A stretch of 64,000 bases of DNA, taken from Terfezia claveryi (taxonomy: Eukaryota > Ascomycota > Pezizomycetes > Pezizales > Pezizaceae). The stretch spans positions 61,608-125,607 of the forward strand of contig WHUX01000160.1 in assembly GCA_015179025.1 (NCBI GenBank), read 5' to 3'. Position 1 is the stretch's first letter; each line of letters opens with the position of its first letter. Positions 56,032 to 64,000 of this stretch are shown here, piece after piece. The notes beneath the pieces were generated by a model that saw nothing but the letters and a program-made list of their open reading frames with translations, made no database searches and was not told where the DNA came from. Both the position numbers and the translations under genes were made by a program.

Positions 56032-56710
56032 TGTAATGGAGAACGTTATTTCATTGCTTATATAATTGATTATATACTTTTGTATTTCCTATATTACTAC
56101 TATGTTATGTAACTAAGCCTCTTGGTTGAAGGACTAGCCTTCTACCACCTCCTATTGCTTTATAAGCGTCCATAGCACGCGGAATCTGCCATGGGAAGTT
56201 CCATGGCACTTGTCATATGAAGACACCCTCATTATGGCCGTGTGACCTCTGTTTAAGGCGTGTGACTCACTACTATGGCCACATGACCATCGTTTAAGGC
56301 GTGTGACTCATTACCATGGCCACATGACCCCTTTTGTATAGCGCACCACCTTCTGGTGTGCCACCCTTTATTGTATTTAATTCCTTAGTCATCAGATCTC
56401 AGAGGAGTATAAATAGGCCGCTGGATTCCTTCTGGAATCCACAGAAAGATAAGAAGCAACCAAGCAAGCCTTCAGAGCAAGCAAGCCTATATTCCGATCA
56501 GATCAAGATCATATAGCTTAGATAGCACAAATCATATAAGATAGATTACACCAGTTAATTACTGTTCCCTCCGGGAACGTCCCACATAGTAATCTCCCTA
56601 CCCTTCTGAGGTCTTACCTCAGCAGAACCGAAATACACAAATGTCCGTGCCTACAGATATAGATTGTATAAACGGTACCGAATGAATACTGTCTAGTACC
56701 ATTCATTACA
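56032..56710 (+). repeat. G1 LTR (fresh copy, inserted in G3 chromodomain)
   Basis: 679 bp, TGTAATGGAG to CATTACA, with far less AT drift than the copies at 0-26 kb. It has tandem units of about 43 bp built on 'aaggcgtgtgactcattacc' and 'atggccacatgacc', and an inverted repeat GCCATGG-GAAGTT-CCATGGC (about 56,188-56,207). Confidence 0.92.
56408..56415 (+). promoter_or_regulatory. TATA-like box of the G1 LTR
   Basis: The sequence tataaata within gaggagtataaatagg. It is kept in position in the LTRs at 11,230, 25,812 and 58,247, so it probably marks the U3/R boundary. Confidence 0.65.
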
Positions 56711-57010
56711 TTTTTTTTAACTCACTTACCTAATCTTTACTCTTAAATCCAAGGCCTGATCAACCTTCGGATACCTTTATTACACTCACGCAAGTGTATA
56801 CAATTCGACACCTAAGTGCACATATAAAATCGATATTGTTATTCAACTAGCTAGCCAACAAAATCCAACAAACGAGACATCAGACTCTCAACTGCAGTAC
56901 ATCAACAAAAGACTTAGAAGCAAGCTAAGCAGAGCTCTAACGGGCAGTGGTATCCCACATTAAACAATCCCACCCTCGTTCACAACACTTTTCCCAATAA
57001 GATCGACAAC

Positions 57011-57538
57011 TCATCTTGCACTCCTAGCAACCGCCATTACATCTGTACCTGTAAATCCAGTACACCATTGAAAAACCGGCCCCCAGGTCCCAGGAATAAT
57101 TGGTCTAAACAACCAAGTGTCACAATCCCAAGGCTCAAATCTCGCTGCCTCCACTGCAGCCATTTCCTCCAGAAAAGAATTACCTCCATCAGAACCTTCC
57201 TTAGGCCCAGACATCTCTACTAGTACCTCTGCGCCCCCAACGTATACCTCAACACACCAATCTGAAAAAGTGACACTCTTGCCGGAAGAACTAGAACTAG
57301 ATTCTAGACCAGTAGACGAAGAAAAACCAGGACCATAAGAAACATCAGGATCCTGATATCCAGCCTCACCAGCCTCGTGAGCCACCGAGCCAACAGAACC
57401 GTTAGTCGAATGGAGATCATAAGGATCATCAGCCACCACACCATCAGCACAGAAAGGTGCCAAAGAAGAAAAGTAACTCGACGATCGTATAGCATAACCA
57501 GCTGCATTTGGTTGCGGACAGACGACGAAATCAGACAT
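57011..57538 (-). CDS. G1 antisense ORF, open copy
   Basis: 176 codons from MSDFVVCPQPNAAGYAI to the stop at 57,011, entirely within the leader of the element. The start codon (57,536-57,538) is one base from the gag ATG (57,540) on the other strand. The product is acidic, Ser/Gly-rich (SYGPGFSSSTGLESSSSSSG) with a Trp-rich end (WDCDTWLFRPIIPGTWGP). No signal peptide or membrane segment. The sister copy at 58.8-59.0 kb and the decayed copy at 12.0 kb have six C instead of five near 57,080. In those copies the last part reads in another frame and ends CNGGCQECK..SYWEKC, so the C-terminus here is probably altered. Forward frames over this DNA contain several shared stops. Function unknown. Confidence 0.5.
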   Translation of the reverse strand: MSDFVVCPQPNAAGYAIRSSSYFSSLAPFCADGVVADDPYDLHSTNGSVGSVAHEAGEAGYQDPDVSYGPGFSSSTGLESSSSSSGKSVTFSDWCVEVYVGGAEVLVEMSGPKEGSDGGNSFLEEMAAVEAARFEPWDCDTWLFRPIIPGTWGPVFQWCTGFTGTDVMAVARSAR

Positions 57539-57539
57539 A

Positions 57540-57871
57540 ATGGCATCTGAACTTAGTAAGAAGACTAAGAGGTCGAGACGGTTAACTATGTTACCCGAAG
57601 ATATTAAGAAATTAGTAGAAGAAACTCCCAGAAAGACCAGATTTATAATTCCTAACACAGAAGGGGAAATAAATCTGCCCATCGATATAGAAATAGGAGA
57701 ACCAGGTGGAGCAGGAACCAAAATATATTTTAGTATGGCTTTACCTCTCGCACCAGAAGAATTTTGGAACAGACATCTTCCAACAATTGAGGAGATTTTG
57801 AAATATACTCGCTCAATGGGACATGCCCAACAGTATCATCCTGATGATACTCGACTCTTAATAGAAGCCGT
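57540..57871 (+). pseudogene. G1 gag N-terminus (truncated by second G1)
   Basis: Begins MASELSKKTKRSRRLTML, a basic start, then INLPIDIEIGEPGGAG, YFSMALPLAPEEFW and EEILKYTRSMGHAQQYHP. It is the least damaged copy of the gag start in the window and shows no stop before the next LTR cuts it at 57,872. The remaining gag and pol lie beyond the nested elements. Confidence 0.8.
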
Positions 57872-58553
57872 TGTAATGGAGAACGTTATCTCATTGCTTA
57901 TATAATTGATTATATACTTTTGTATTTCCTATATTACTACTATGTTATGTAACTAAGCTCTCGGTTGAAGGACTAGCCTTCTACCACCTCCTATTGCTTT
58001 ATAAGCGTCCATAACACGCGGAATTTGCCATGGGAAGTTCTATGGCACTTGCCATATGAAGACACCCTCATTATGGCCGCGTGACCTCTGTTTAAGGCGT
58101 GTGACTCATTACTATGGCCACATGACCATCGTTTAAGGCGTGTGACTTATTACCATGGCCACATGACCCCTTTTGTATAGCGCACCACCTTCTGGTGTGC
58201 CACCCTTTATTGTATTTATTTCCTTAGTCATCAGAACTCAGAGGAGTATAAATAGGCCGCTGGATTCCCTCTGGAATCCACAAGAAGAAAGACAAGAAGC
58301 AACCAAGCAAGCCTTCAGAGCAAGCAAGCCTATATTCCAATCAGATCAAGATCATATAGCTTAGATAGCACAAATCATATAAGATAGATTACACCAGTTA
58401 ATTACTGTTCCCTCTGGGAACGTCCCACATAGTAATCTCCCTACCCTTCTGAGGTCTTACCTCAGCAGAACCGAAATACACAAACGTCCGTGCCCACGGA
58501 TATAGATTGTATAAACGGTACCGAGTGAATACTGTCTAGTACCATTCATTACA
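57872..58553 (+). repeat. G1 LTR (second fresh copy)
   Basis: 682 bp, nearly the same sequence as 56,032-56,710. It is preceded by gccgt (57,867-57,871), the expected target-site copy. Reading it as the 5' LTR of a separate G1 inserted into gag is simplest. A tandem arrangement from recombination is the alternative. Confidence 0.9.
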
Positions 58554-59037
58554 TTTTTTTTAACTTACTTGCCTAATCTTTACTCTTAAATCCAAGGCCT
58601 GATCAACCTTCAGATACCTTTATTACACTCACGCAAGTGTATACAATTCGACACCCAAGTGCATATATAAAATCGATATCGTTATTCAACTAGCTAGCCA
58701 ACAAAAAATCCAACAAACGAGACATCAGACTCTCAACTGCAGTACATCAACAAAAGACTTAGAAGCAAGCTAAGCAGAGCTCTAACGGGCAGTGGTATCC
58801 CACATTAAACAATCCCACCCTCGTTCACAACACTTTTCCCAATAAGATCGACAACTCATCTTGCACTCTTGGCAACCGCCATTACATCTGTACCTATAAA
58901 TCCAGTACACCATTGAAAAACCGGCCCCCCAGGTCCCAGGAATAATTGGTCTAAACAACCAAGCGTCACAATCCCAAGGCTCAAATCTCGCTGCCTCCAC
59001 TGCAGCCATTTCCTCCAGAAAAGAATTACCTTCATCA
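58554..59037 (-). pseudogene. G1 leader with antisense ORF 3' part, cut by G2-B
   Basis: Leader of the second G1. On the minus strand the frame MAAVEAARFEPWDCDAWLF (from 59,009) continues with the six-C version through GAGFSMVYWIY and CNGGCQECK to a stop at 58,782, about 75 codons. The N-terminal part was separated by the G2-B insertion at 59,038. Confidence 0.5.
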
Positions 59038-59606
59038 TGTCACAACCGTCCTTTCCTAGCCAGGTTTGAGAGTCAGATGGGATTCCGTCCGACTCTCGTT
59101 ATTGTTGGTTGATATCGTTGTTATCTCTGTTCCCGATATAAGGGGTCTCGGGAACCTTATTCCTTCCGGTGGCCTTGGCCAGGAAGGAAGCCTGTATATA
59201 TAGCTTGCTCTCTCCGCCCTCTCGTTGGATCCCCATCCAACGTCTTGTATACCCAATACAGGACCTTGCTTCCCCCAGCGCTTGTGCACCTCCCTTGTGC
59301 ACATCCTTGTCTCGAACAAACAACTCTGCAGTACAGCTGCCTCCCTTGACACACGCGGCAACTGCCTCCGCGTGTCTCGTGTCTCTTGTCTCTTGCCTCT
59401 TGCCTCTTGCCTCTTGCCCCTTGCCTCTTGCCTCTTGCCCTTGCCCCCGTCTCAGTCTTCCCCTGGTCACACACGTAGCGTTCCTACGTGTGTCTTACCC
59501 TAGCCTTTCCCCGATCACACACGTAGTGCTCCTACGTATGCGATTGCCCCTTGCCACTTCCCCGGCGTACCCCTTGGTCGCCTTGTCCCCCAGAGCCCTC
59601 GTTACA
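59038..59606 (+). repeat. G2-B 5' LTR
   Basis: 569 bp, TGTCACAACC to GTTACA. It contains hairpins at about 59,068-59,098, 59,127-59,156 and 59,223-59,243 (CGTTGGAT-CCCC-ATCCAACG). A TATA-like tatatata lies at 59,194-59,202, and a run of about 7-bp repeats ('cctcttg') spans about 59,390-59,440. Two ACGT-centred palindromes lie at 59,467-59,493 and 59,514-59,542. Open frames on either strand in the LTR are incidental. Confidence 0.93.
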
Positions 59607-59637
59607 CTATGTTGGATCTTTCAGACCAACCGGTACG

Positions 59638-60759
59638 ATGTCCGCGAACATTCCACTACCCACCGATAGATTCGCAGCCTGGAGGGCGACTCCGATCCCA
59701 TCAGACCCGATAGAACTATCAGCATACCGACGAACTGTGATCGAGATATTCACAGATACTTATGCCATCGGCGAACAACAAGGAGCGGACCTTCAGAAAG
59801 CCGAAAGGCGAATCCGAGAAGCTGAAGATGAAATAACCCTCCTCCGAGAAGATGCAGTAGAGGACAGGATAACCATCCGGAGACTGACTCGCGCTTTGGA
59901 CCTGACCGATGGTCCAAAAAACTAGAAAACACAAGACCTACCCACCCCGCCCAAGTTTAATGGGGACCGGGGCCGGCTACGAGCATGGAAAAACTCTGTG
60001 CAGATAAAACTCTCTGGGGACTCGGCGAAGTTCCCCACCGTCCACCACCAGCTCTCATATGTCTATGGCCTACTGGAGGGTAAGGCCATGGACCAGGTAC
60101 AGCCCTTCGTCAAGGCCACGGGGATTGATCTGGTAGACATCCCAGCACTAATGGCAATCCTGGACCGAGCCTTCGGAGACCCGGATCCTAAAGGAACCGC
60201 CAGTAGGGCCCTGCGAGACCTCAAGCAAAAACACAACGAACTGTCAGCCTATGTCGCTGAGTTCTCCAGGCTAGCAGCAGAGCTCAATTGGAATGACGAA
60301 GCCAAGCTTGATCAGTTCAAAGACGGGCTTACCTTCGAGCTGAAAAAGGCTCTGGTTTACTGCCAACTGACCAAGACCCTGGAGGGACTTATTGAACAAG
60401 CTAGCTGGGTGGAACAGCAGATAGCGGCACTCAGAGCCCCCCAAAAGACACTCCCGACCTCGACTCCCCGTACACCATTTCTGACAGCACGCACCCAACA
60501 ACAACAACCCACACCAGTCAACAAGCCTGCACACCCCTCCCTGGTAGCGGGTGGGGCTGCCCCCATGGACCTGTCAGCAGGTAGACCTCGTCTTACCCAG
60601 GAGGAAAGGGACCGTCGCCGCACTCAGGGTTTGTGCATTGCATGCGGAAAGGGGGACCATTTTATCGCGGCATGTCCCCTCTGCAAGAATCGCTCCCTGG
60701 CCATACATGTGGTGTCCGAGACCCCAGAGGAGTCGGGAAAAGCGGAGTCCCTTGCCTAG
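59638..60759 (+). pseudogene. G2-B gag (one in-frame stop)
   Basis: ATG at 59,638, MSANIPLPTDRFAAWR. A coiled-coil-like N-terminus (AERRIREAEDEITLLRED) ends at a single TAG (59,923-59,925); G2-A continues in frame through the corresponding position. The frame then runs on through the capsid (PPKFNGDRGRLRAWK, VYGLLEGKAMDQV, LSAYVAEFSRLAAEL) to the zinc knuckle CIACGKGDHFIAAC (about 60,637-60,678) and stops at 60,757. Without the TAG it would be about 373 residues, normal for the family. The end overlaps pol in the -1 frame. Confidence 0.88.
60735..60741 (+). promoter_or_regulatory. -1 ribosomal frameshift slippery site, G2-B
   Basis: GGGAAAA, read as G GGA AAA in the gag frame, five codons before the gag stop codon. 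Slipping back one base gives AGC GGA GTC CCT and leads into protease without a stop. Conserved with G2-A (20,518-20,524). Confidence 0.75.
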
Positions 60760-61401
60760 TTGCTGACACTAGTAAGGGACCTATCATGGGTCATTTATCT
60801 TTGCCTGCGTTTTCCTTGCCTGCATCTATGTCTGTTGATGAATCTCGCTTGTTTGGCGAGCATTTTGTAGTACCAATAACTGTTAAATTCAATAGTAAAA
60901 CAGTGGTAACATCAGCTCTCATAGATTGTGGTGCTTCGGGGATAGCCTTCATTGATCAGACCTTCGTCAGTAAAAACTCCATACCAACCTCCAAGCTAAA
61001 GACCCCCCGCCTTCTTGATGTCATTGACGGCTGCCCTATCTCTTCTGGGGCTATTACCCATCTCGCGTGTCTGCCCAGTGCCATTGGAGACCATTCGGAG
61101 GACCTCCCAATGTTCGTGACCAAACTAAAATATCCAATTGTCCTTAGGATCCCCTGGCTCAGAATGCACGATGTGTCAGTCAGCTTGGCTCTTACACCTT
61201 GCAATTCAACAGCCATTATTGCAGAACAAACTGTGGAGGTCCAAAAATCACCATTACGGGGCTATGTGCATTACCACCCCCGATAATCCACCCAACCCAG
61301 GTGGTACACCAGCTCGCGCACATCAATGCTGCTCACTGCCCTGCTCCCCCGTTCCCCCCGTTCCCCCTACTCCCCCTATTCAACCTCCCCCAAAGCCCCT
61401 G
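60742..61401 (+). pseudogene. G2-B protease and proline-rich linker, frame-disrupted
   Basis: Retropepsin-like protease entered by frameshifting. LFGEHFVVPITVKF and ALIDCGASGIAFID (catalytic Asp-Cys-Gly) at about 60,915-60,955, then LKYPIVLRIPWLRM. A 1-bp deletion near 61,187, compared with G2-A, ends the frame at 61,286. The linker then reads in a second frame (TGLCALPPPIIHPTQVV), and variable Pro repeats at about 61,340-61,390 shift it again into the polymerase frame. This copy could not make a complete Gag-Pol. Confidence 0.82.
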
Positions 61402-64000
61402 AATATTAGCTTTATTGGGGCAGGGGCTTTCGCTTACCTCACAAGGAGACATAAGCTGAAGGCGTATGCCCTTTCCATACATGAGGTGAACCTGGAAATC
61501 AACAAGATGCGACCTAAGGAGGAGTGGAAGGCCATGGTCCTGGAGGAATACCACGAGTTTATTGATCTGTTCTCGGAAAAAGCCGCGGAGAAGCTGGCGC
61601 CCCACCGACCATATGACTACACAATTCCGCTGGTAGAGGGTAAGACCCCCCTCTATGGGCCCCTCTACGGAATGTTCCGGGTGGAGCTGGAGGCCCTGAA
61701 GAAATACTTGGAGGAAAACCTCAACAAGAGCTTCATTCGCCATAGCTCTTCACCAGCGGGTGCCCCAGTGCTTTTCGTGAAGAAATCGGACGGCTCTCTC
61801 CGGTTGTGTGTCGATTACCGGGGCCTAAACGAGATAACGGTCAAAAACAGGTACCCCCTACCCCTAATCCAGGAGACATTAGCCAGGCTCTCTAAGGCCA
61901 AATGGTTCACCAAACTGGATTTAAGAGGGGCTTACAACCTGGTACGGATCACCGAGGGGGAGGAGTGGAAAACTGCCTTCCGAACACGATATGGCCATTT
62001 TGAGTATAATGTGATGCCCTTTGGCCTAACCAATGCCCCTGCCTCCTTCCAGCACTTCATCAATGACACCTTGCGGGACTTCCTCAATGTGTTCTGCACA
62101 GCCTACCTGGACGATATCCTCATATACTCGGACTCCCTAGTGGAATACAAAATCCATGTGAGGCAGGTGTTAGAGAAGCTGGAGAAGGCCGGATTATACC
62201 TGAAACCGGAGAAATGCGAGTTTCATGTGCAGGAGGTCAAGTATCTGGGGTTAATCATCACCACCGAAGGTATCAGGATGGACCCTACCAAGGTTACCGC
62301 TGTCCAGGAATGGCAAATCCCAGCGAATCTCAAGGATGTCCAGGCATTCCTGAGGTTCACCAACTTTTACCGGCGCTTTATCCTGGGATATTCGAAGATC
62401 GTAGCCCCCCTCACCGCCCTGACCAAAAAAGACCGGCACTTCGACTGGAATCCAGAAGCCCAATCTGCCTTCCAGAACCTCAAGGAAGCCTTCTACTCAG
62501 CACCGATCCTGGCCCATTTCGACCCAGACAGCGAATGTATCATGGAAACTGATGCCTCCGACTATGTCTCCGCGGGGATATTGTCTCAGTATGTCGATGG
62601 AGTCCTTCACCCAGTGGCCTATTTCTCCAAAAAGCACTCCCCGGCGGAGTGTAATTACGAAATCTATGATAAGGAATTAATGGCCATTGTGCGAGCATTC
62701 GAGGAATGGAGACCACACCTGGAATCGGCAAAGGGGGTTATCGAGGTCCTCTCTGACCATAAGAACCTAGAGTACTTCACAACCACCAAATTGCTAAATC
62801 GCCGACAGGCTAGGTGGTCGGAATTCCTCTCTCGGTTTAACTTCAAGATAAGGTATCGGCCGGGGAAGGCTGGGGGTAAGCCGGATGCACTGACCAGGAG
62901 ATCAGGAGATCTCCCTAAAGGGGGGGATGAAAGGCTGAAGTACCAGAATCAGGTGGTACTGAAACCTGAAAATCTCGACCTGGCGGCCAATACCCTTGCG
63001 GAAGCTGAGGCTGAGGCTGATGCGGAAGCTGAAGCTGAGGCTGAGGCTGATGTGGAAGCTGAGGCTGAGGCTGATGCGGAAGCTGAGGCTGACCTCCGAC
63101 AACTAGTGAGACAGGCATATGAGGACGACCCCCTGGCCAAGGAAATTATCACTGCAGTGGATTCTGGCCAGCGCCGCCACCCCAAGATCTCCCTAGCCGA
63201 GTGTACCGTCCAGGAAGGCCTCCTCTACCACCTCGAACAGCTGTATGTGCCGGAAGGGGAGCTGCGCCTTCGATTGATCAAGGAACACCATGACAGCCTG
63301 GTTGCAGGTCACCCTGGAGTGGCCAAAACGTTAGAGCTTCTGGCTAGGGAATACACATGGATTGACCAACGGAAGGACGTGGAGTGGTACGTACGGAACT
63401 GCCACGTTTGCAAGCGTGCTAAGCCTGTCCGCCACGCTCCTTATGGGACCCTGAAGCCCCTGGAGATCCCAGACCAGCCTTGGCAACACCTAACCATGGA
63501 CTTTGTGACTGGGTTGCCGGAGGATTCGGGGTTTAACGCTATTTTTATGGTATTAGACCGATTGACCAAAATGAGGCATGTTATACCTTGCCATGATACC
63601 TGTTCTGCCCGGGACCTCGCCGGCCTCTACCTCAACCACGTATTCCGCTACCATGGTCTCCCCAAGTCTGTCGTCTCGGACCGCGGCCCCCAATTCGTCT
63701 CGGACTTCTGGAAGGTATTCTGCGAGCTTCTAGGAATCAACGTACACCTCTCCACGGTGTATCACCCCCAAACAGATGGTCAGTCCGAGCGAATGAATGC
63801 AATCATGGAGCAGTACCTGAGAGCATACGTCAATTACCAGCAAAACAACTGGGTTTCGCTGCTGGCAACCTGTGAGTTTGCCGCTAACAACCACTTCTCG
63901 GAGTCTCTGAAAACCTCCCCGTTCCTGGCCAATTATGGCTGGCACCTTTGTTTCGTGGACTCTCTAGCACCTTTGCACAAGGCCAGGGAGAACACCCCAG
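61402..64000 (+). CDS. G2-B reverse transcriptase, RNase H and integrase (partial at window end)
   Basis: Open without a stop from NISFIGAGAFAYLTRRH (61,402) to the window edge, over 860 codons. [43 protein letters not shown] (YLDD 62,104-62,115). Next come VQAFLRFTNFYRRF and RNase H with [37 protein letters not shown] and [10 protein letters not shown] Glu/Ala repeat follows (62,998-63,096). Integrase: HHDSLVAGHPG...CHVCKRAK finger, TMDFVTGLP, VVSDRGPQFVSDFW and TDGQSERMNAIMEQYL, so all DDE residues are intact, unlike in G2-A. The chromodomain is expected beyond the edge. Lesions upstream in gag and protease still block full expression. Confidence 0.92.
62998..63096 (+). repeat. GCTGAG-type hexanucleotide expansion in G2-B pol
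   Basis: A run of gctgag/gctgat/gcggaa units encoding an alternating Glu/Ala/Asp tract between RNase H and integrase. In G2-A the same place (about 18,165-18,215) has only a short [13 protein letters not shown] tract, so the repeat has changed length within the family. Confidence 0.85.

Larger units (their letters stand above)
59038..64000 (+). mobile_element. G2-B: young Ty3/gypsy chromovirus (runs off window)
   Basis: Same family as G2-A, plus strand, inserted in the G1 leader. It has a 5' LTR, gag, slippery site, protease, RT, RNase H and integrase, and the window ends inside integrase. High GC and a long uninterrupted polymerase frame mark it as the youngest large element here. Confidence 0.93.

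Noticed and set aside
57117..57338. Plus-strand frame as an N-terminal extension of G1 gag
   Set aside because: It is followed by several in-frame stops before the gag ATG, and the copy at 12.1 kb shares them, so they are not random damage. The antisense frame is the one kept open.

Overview
The window looks like a heterochromatic, transposon-packed stretch of a filamentous fungal genome (Dikarya; I cannot fix the phylum). The reasons are chromodomain Ty3/gypsy retrotransposons, a pogo/Fot1 relic, a PIF/Harbinger element, a Plavaka-type transposon, introns of about 50 nt with fungal splice signals, and C-to-T style hypermutation resembling RIP (repeat-induced point mutation). No convincing single-copy host gene is visible. 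Nearly all of the 64 kb can be read as transposons inserted into one another.

Layout. 1-6,986: three copies of retrotransposon family G1 nested in alternating orientation, with LTRs at 35-711 (-), 5,347-6,034 (+) and 6,353-6,986 (-). 6,987-7,359: right arm of a Plavaka-related non-autonomous element. 7,360-10,855: very AT-rich sequence with a decayed pogo/Fot1 transposase on the minus strand. 10,856-26,113: a complete G1 element flanked by the 5-bp duplication tcttt, split by a complete minus-strand G2 element (16,047-22,324). 26,119-28,955: decayed sequence with a 60-bp coding-like tandem repeat. 28,959-33,531: a PIF/Harbinger element with 32-bp inverted ends, a transposase and a Myb-like partner gene. 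33,925-37,852: a large non-autonomous fold-back element containing a further inverted-repeat insert. 37,853-39,151: purine-rich decayed DNA. 39,152-56,031: a third gypsy element, G3. Its putative 5' LTR holds a 2.8-kb giant hairpin (39,623-42,407), and its gag is split by an 8.5-kb Plavaka-type transposon (43,778-52,315). 56,032 to the end: G1 inserted in the G3 chromodomain, a second G1 inserted in that G1's gag, and a fresher G2 (59,038 onward) inserted in the second G1.

How the parts relate. G1, G2 and G3 are chromodomain-bearing gypsy elements. G2 keeps a perfect GGGAAAA slippery heptamer at the gag/pol overlap in both copies. G1 carries an open antisense frame whose start codon lies 1 nt from the gag start, and an unusually long zinc-knuckle segment between RNase H and integrase. 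The 8.5-kb transposon encodes a C2H2/Plavaka transposase on the plus strand and two genes on the minus strand, one with four introns whose phases all agree. Its end sequences recur on the hairpin elements at 33.9 and 39.6 kb and on the fragment at 7.0 kb, so these look like its non-autonomous derivatives. Removing it plus one TA restores the G3 gag frame exactly.

Most coding regions are broken by nonsense changes rather than indels. In G1 the stops are almost all TAG/TAA, while G3 and the Plavaka region include many TGA. The gypsy polymerase frame at 61,402 to the window end is the longest intact reading frame.
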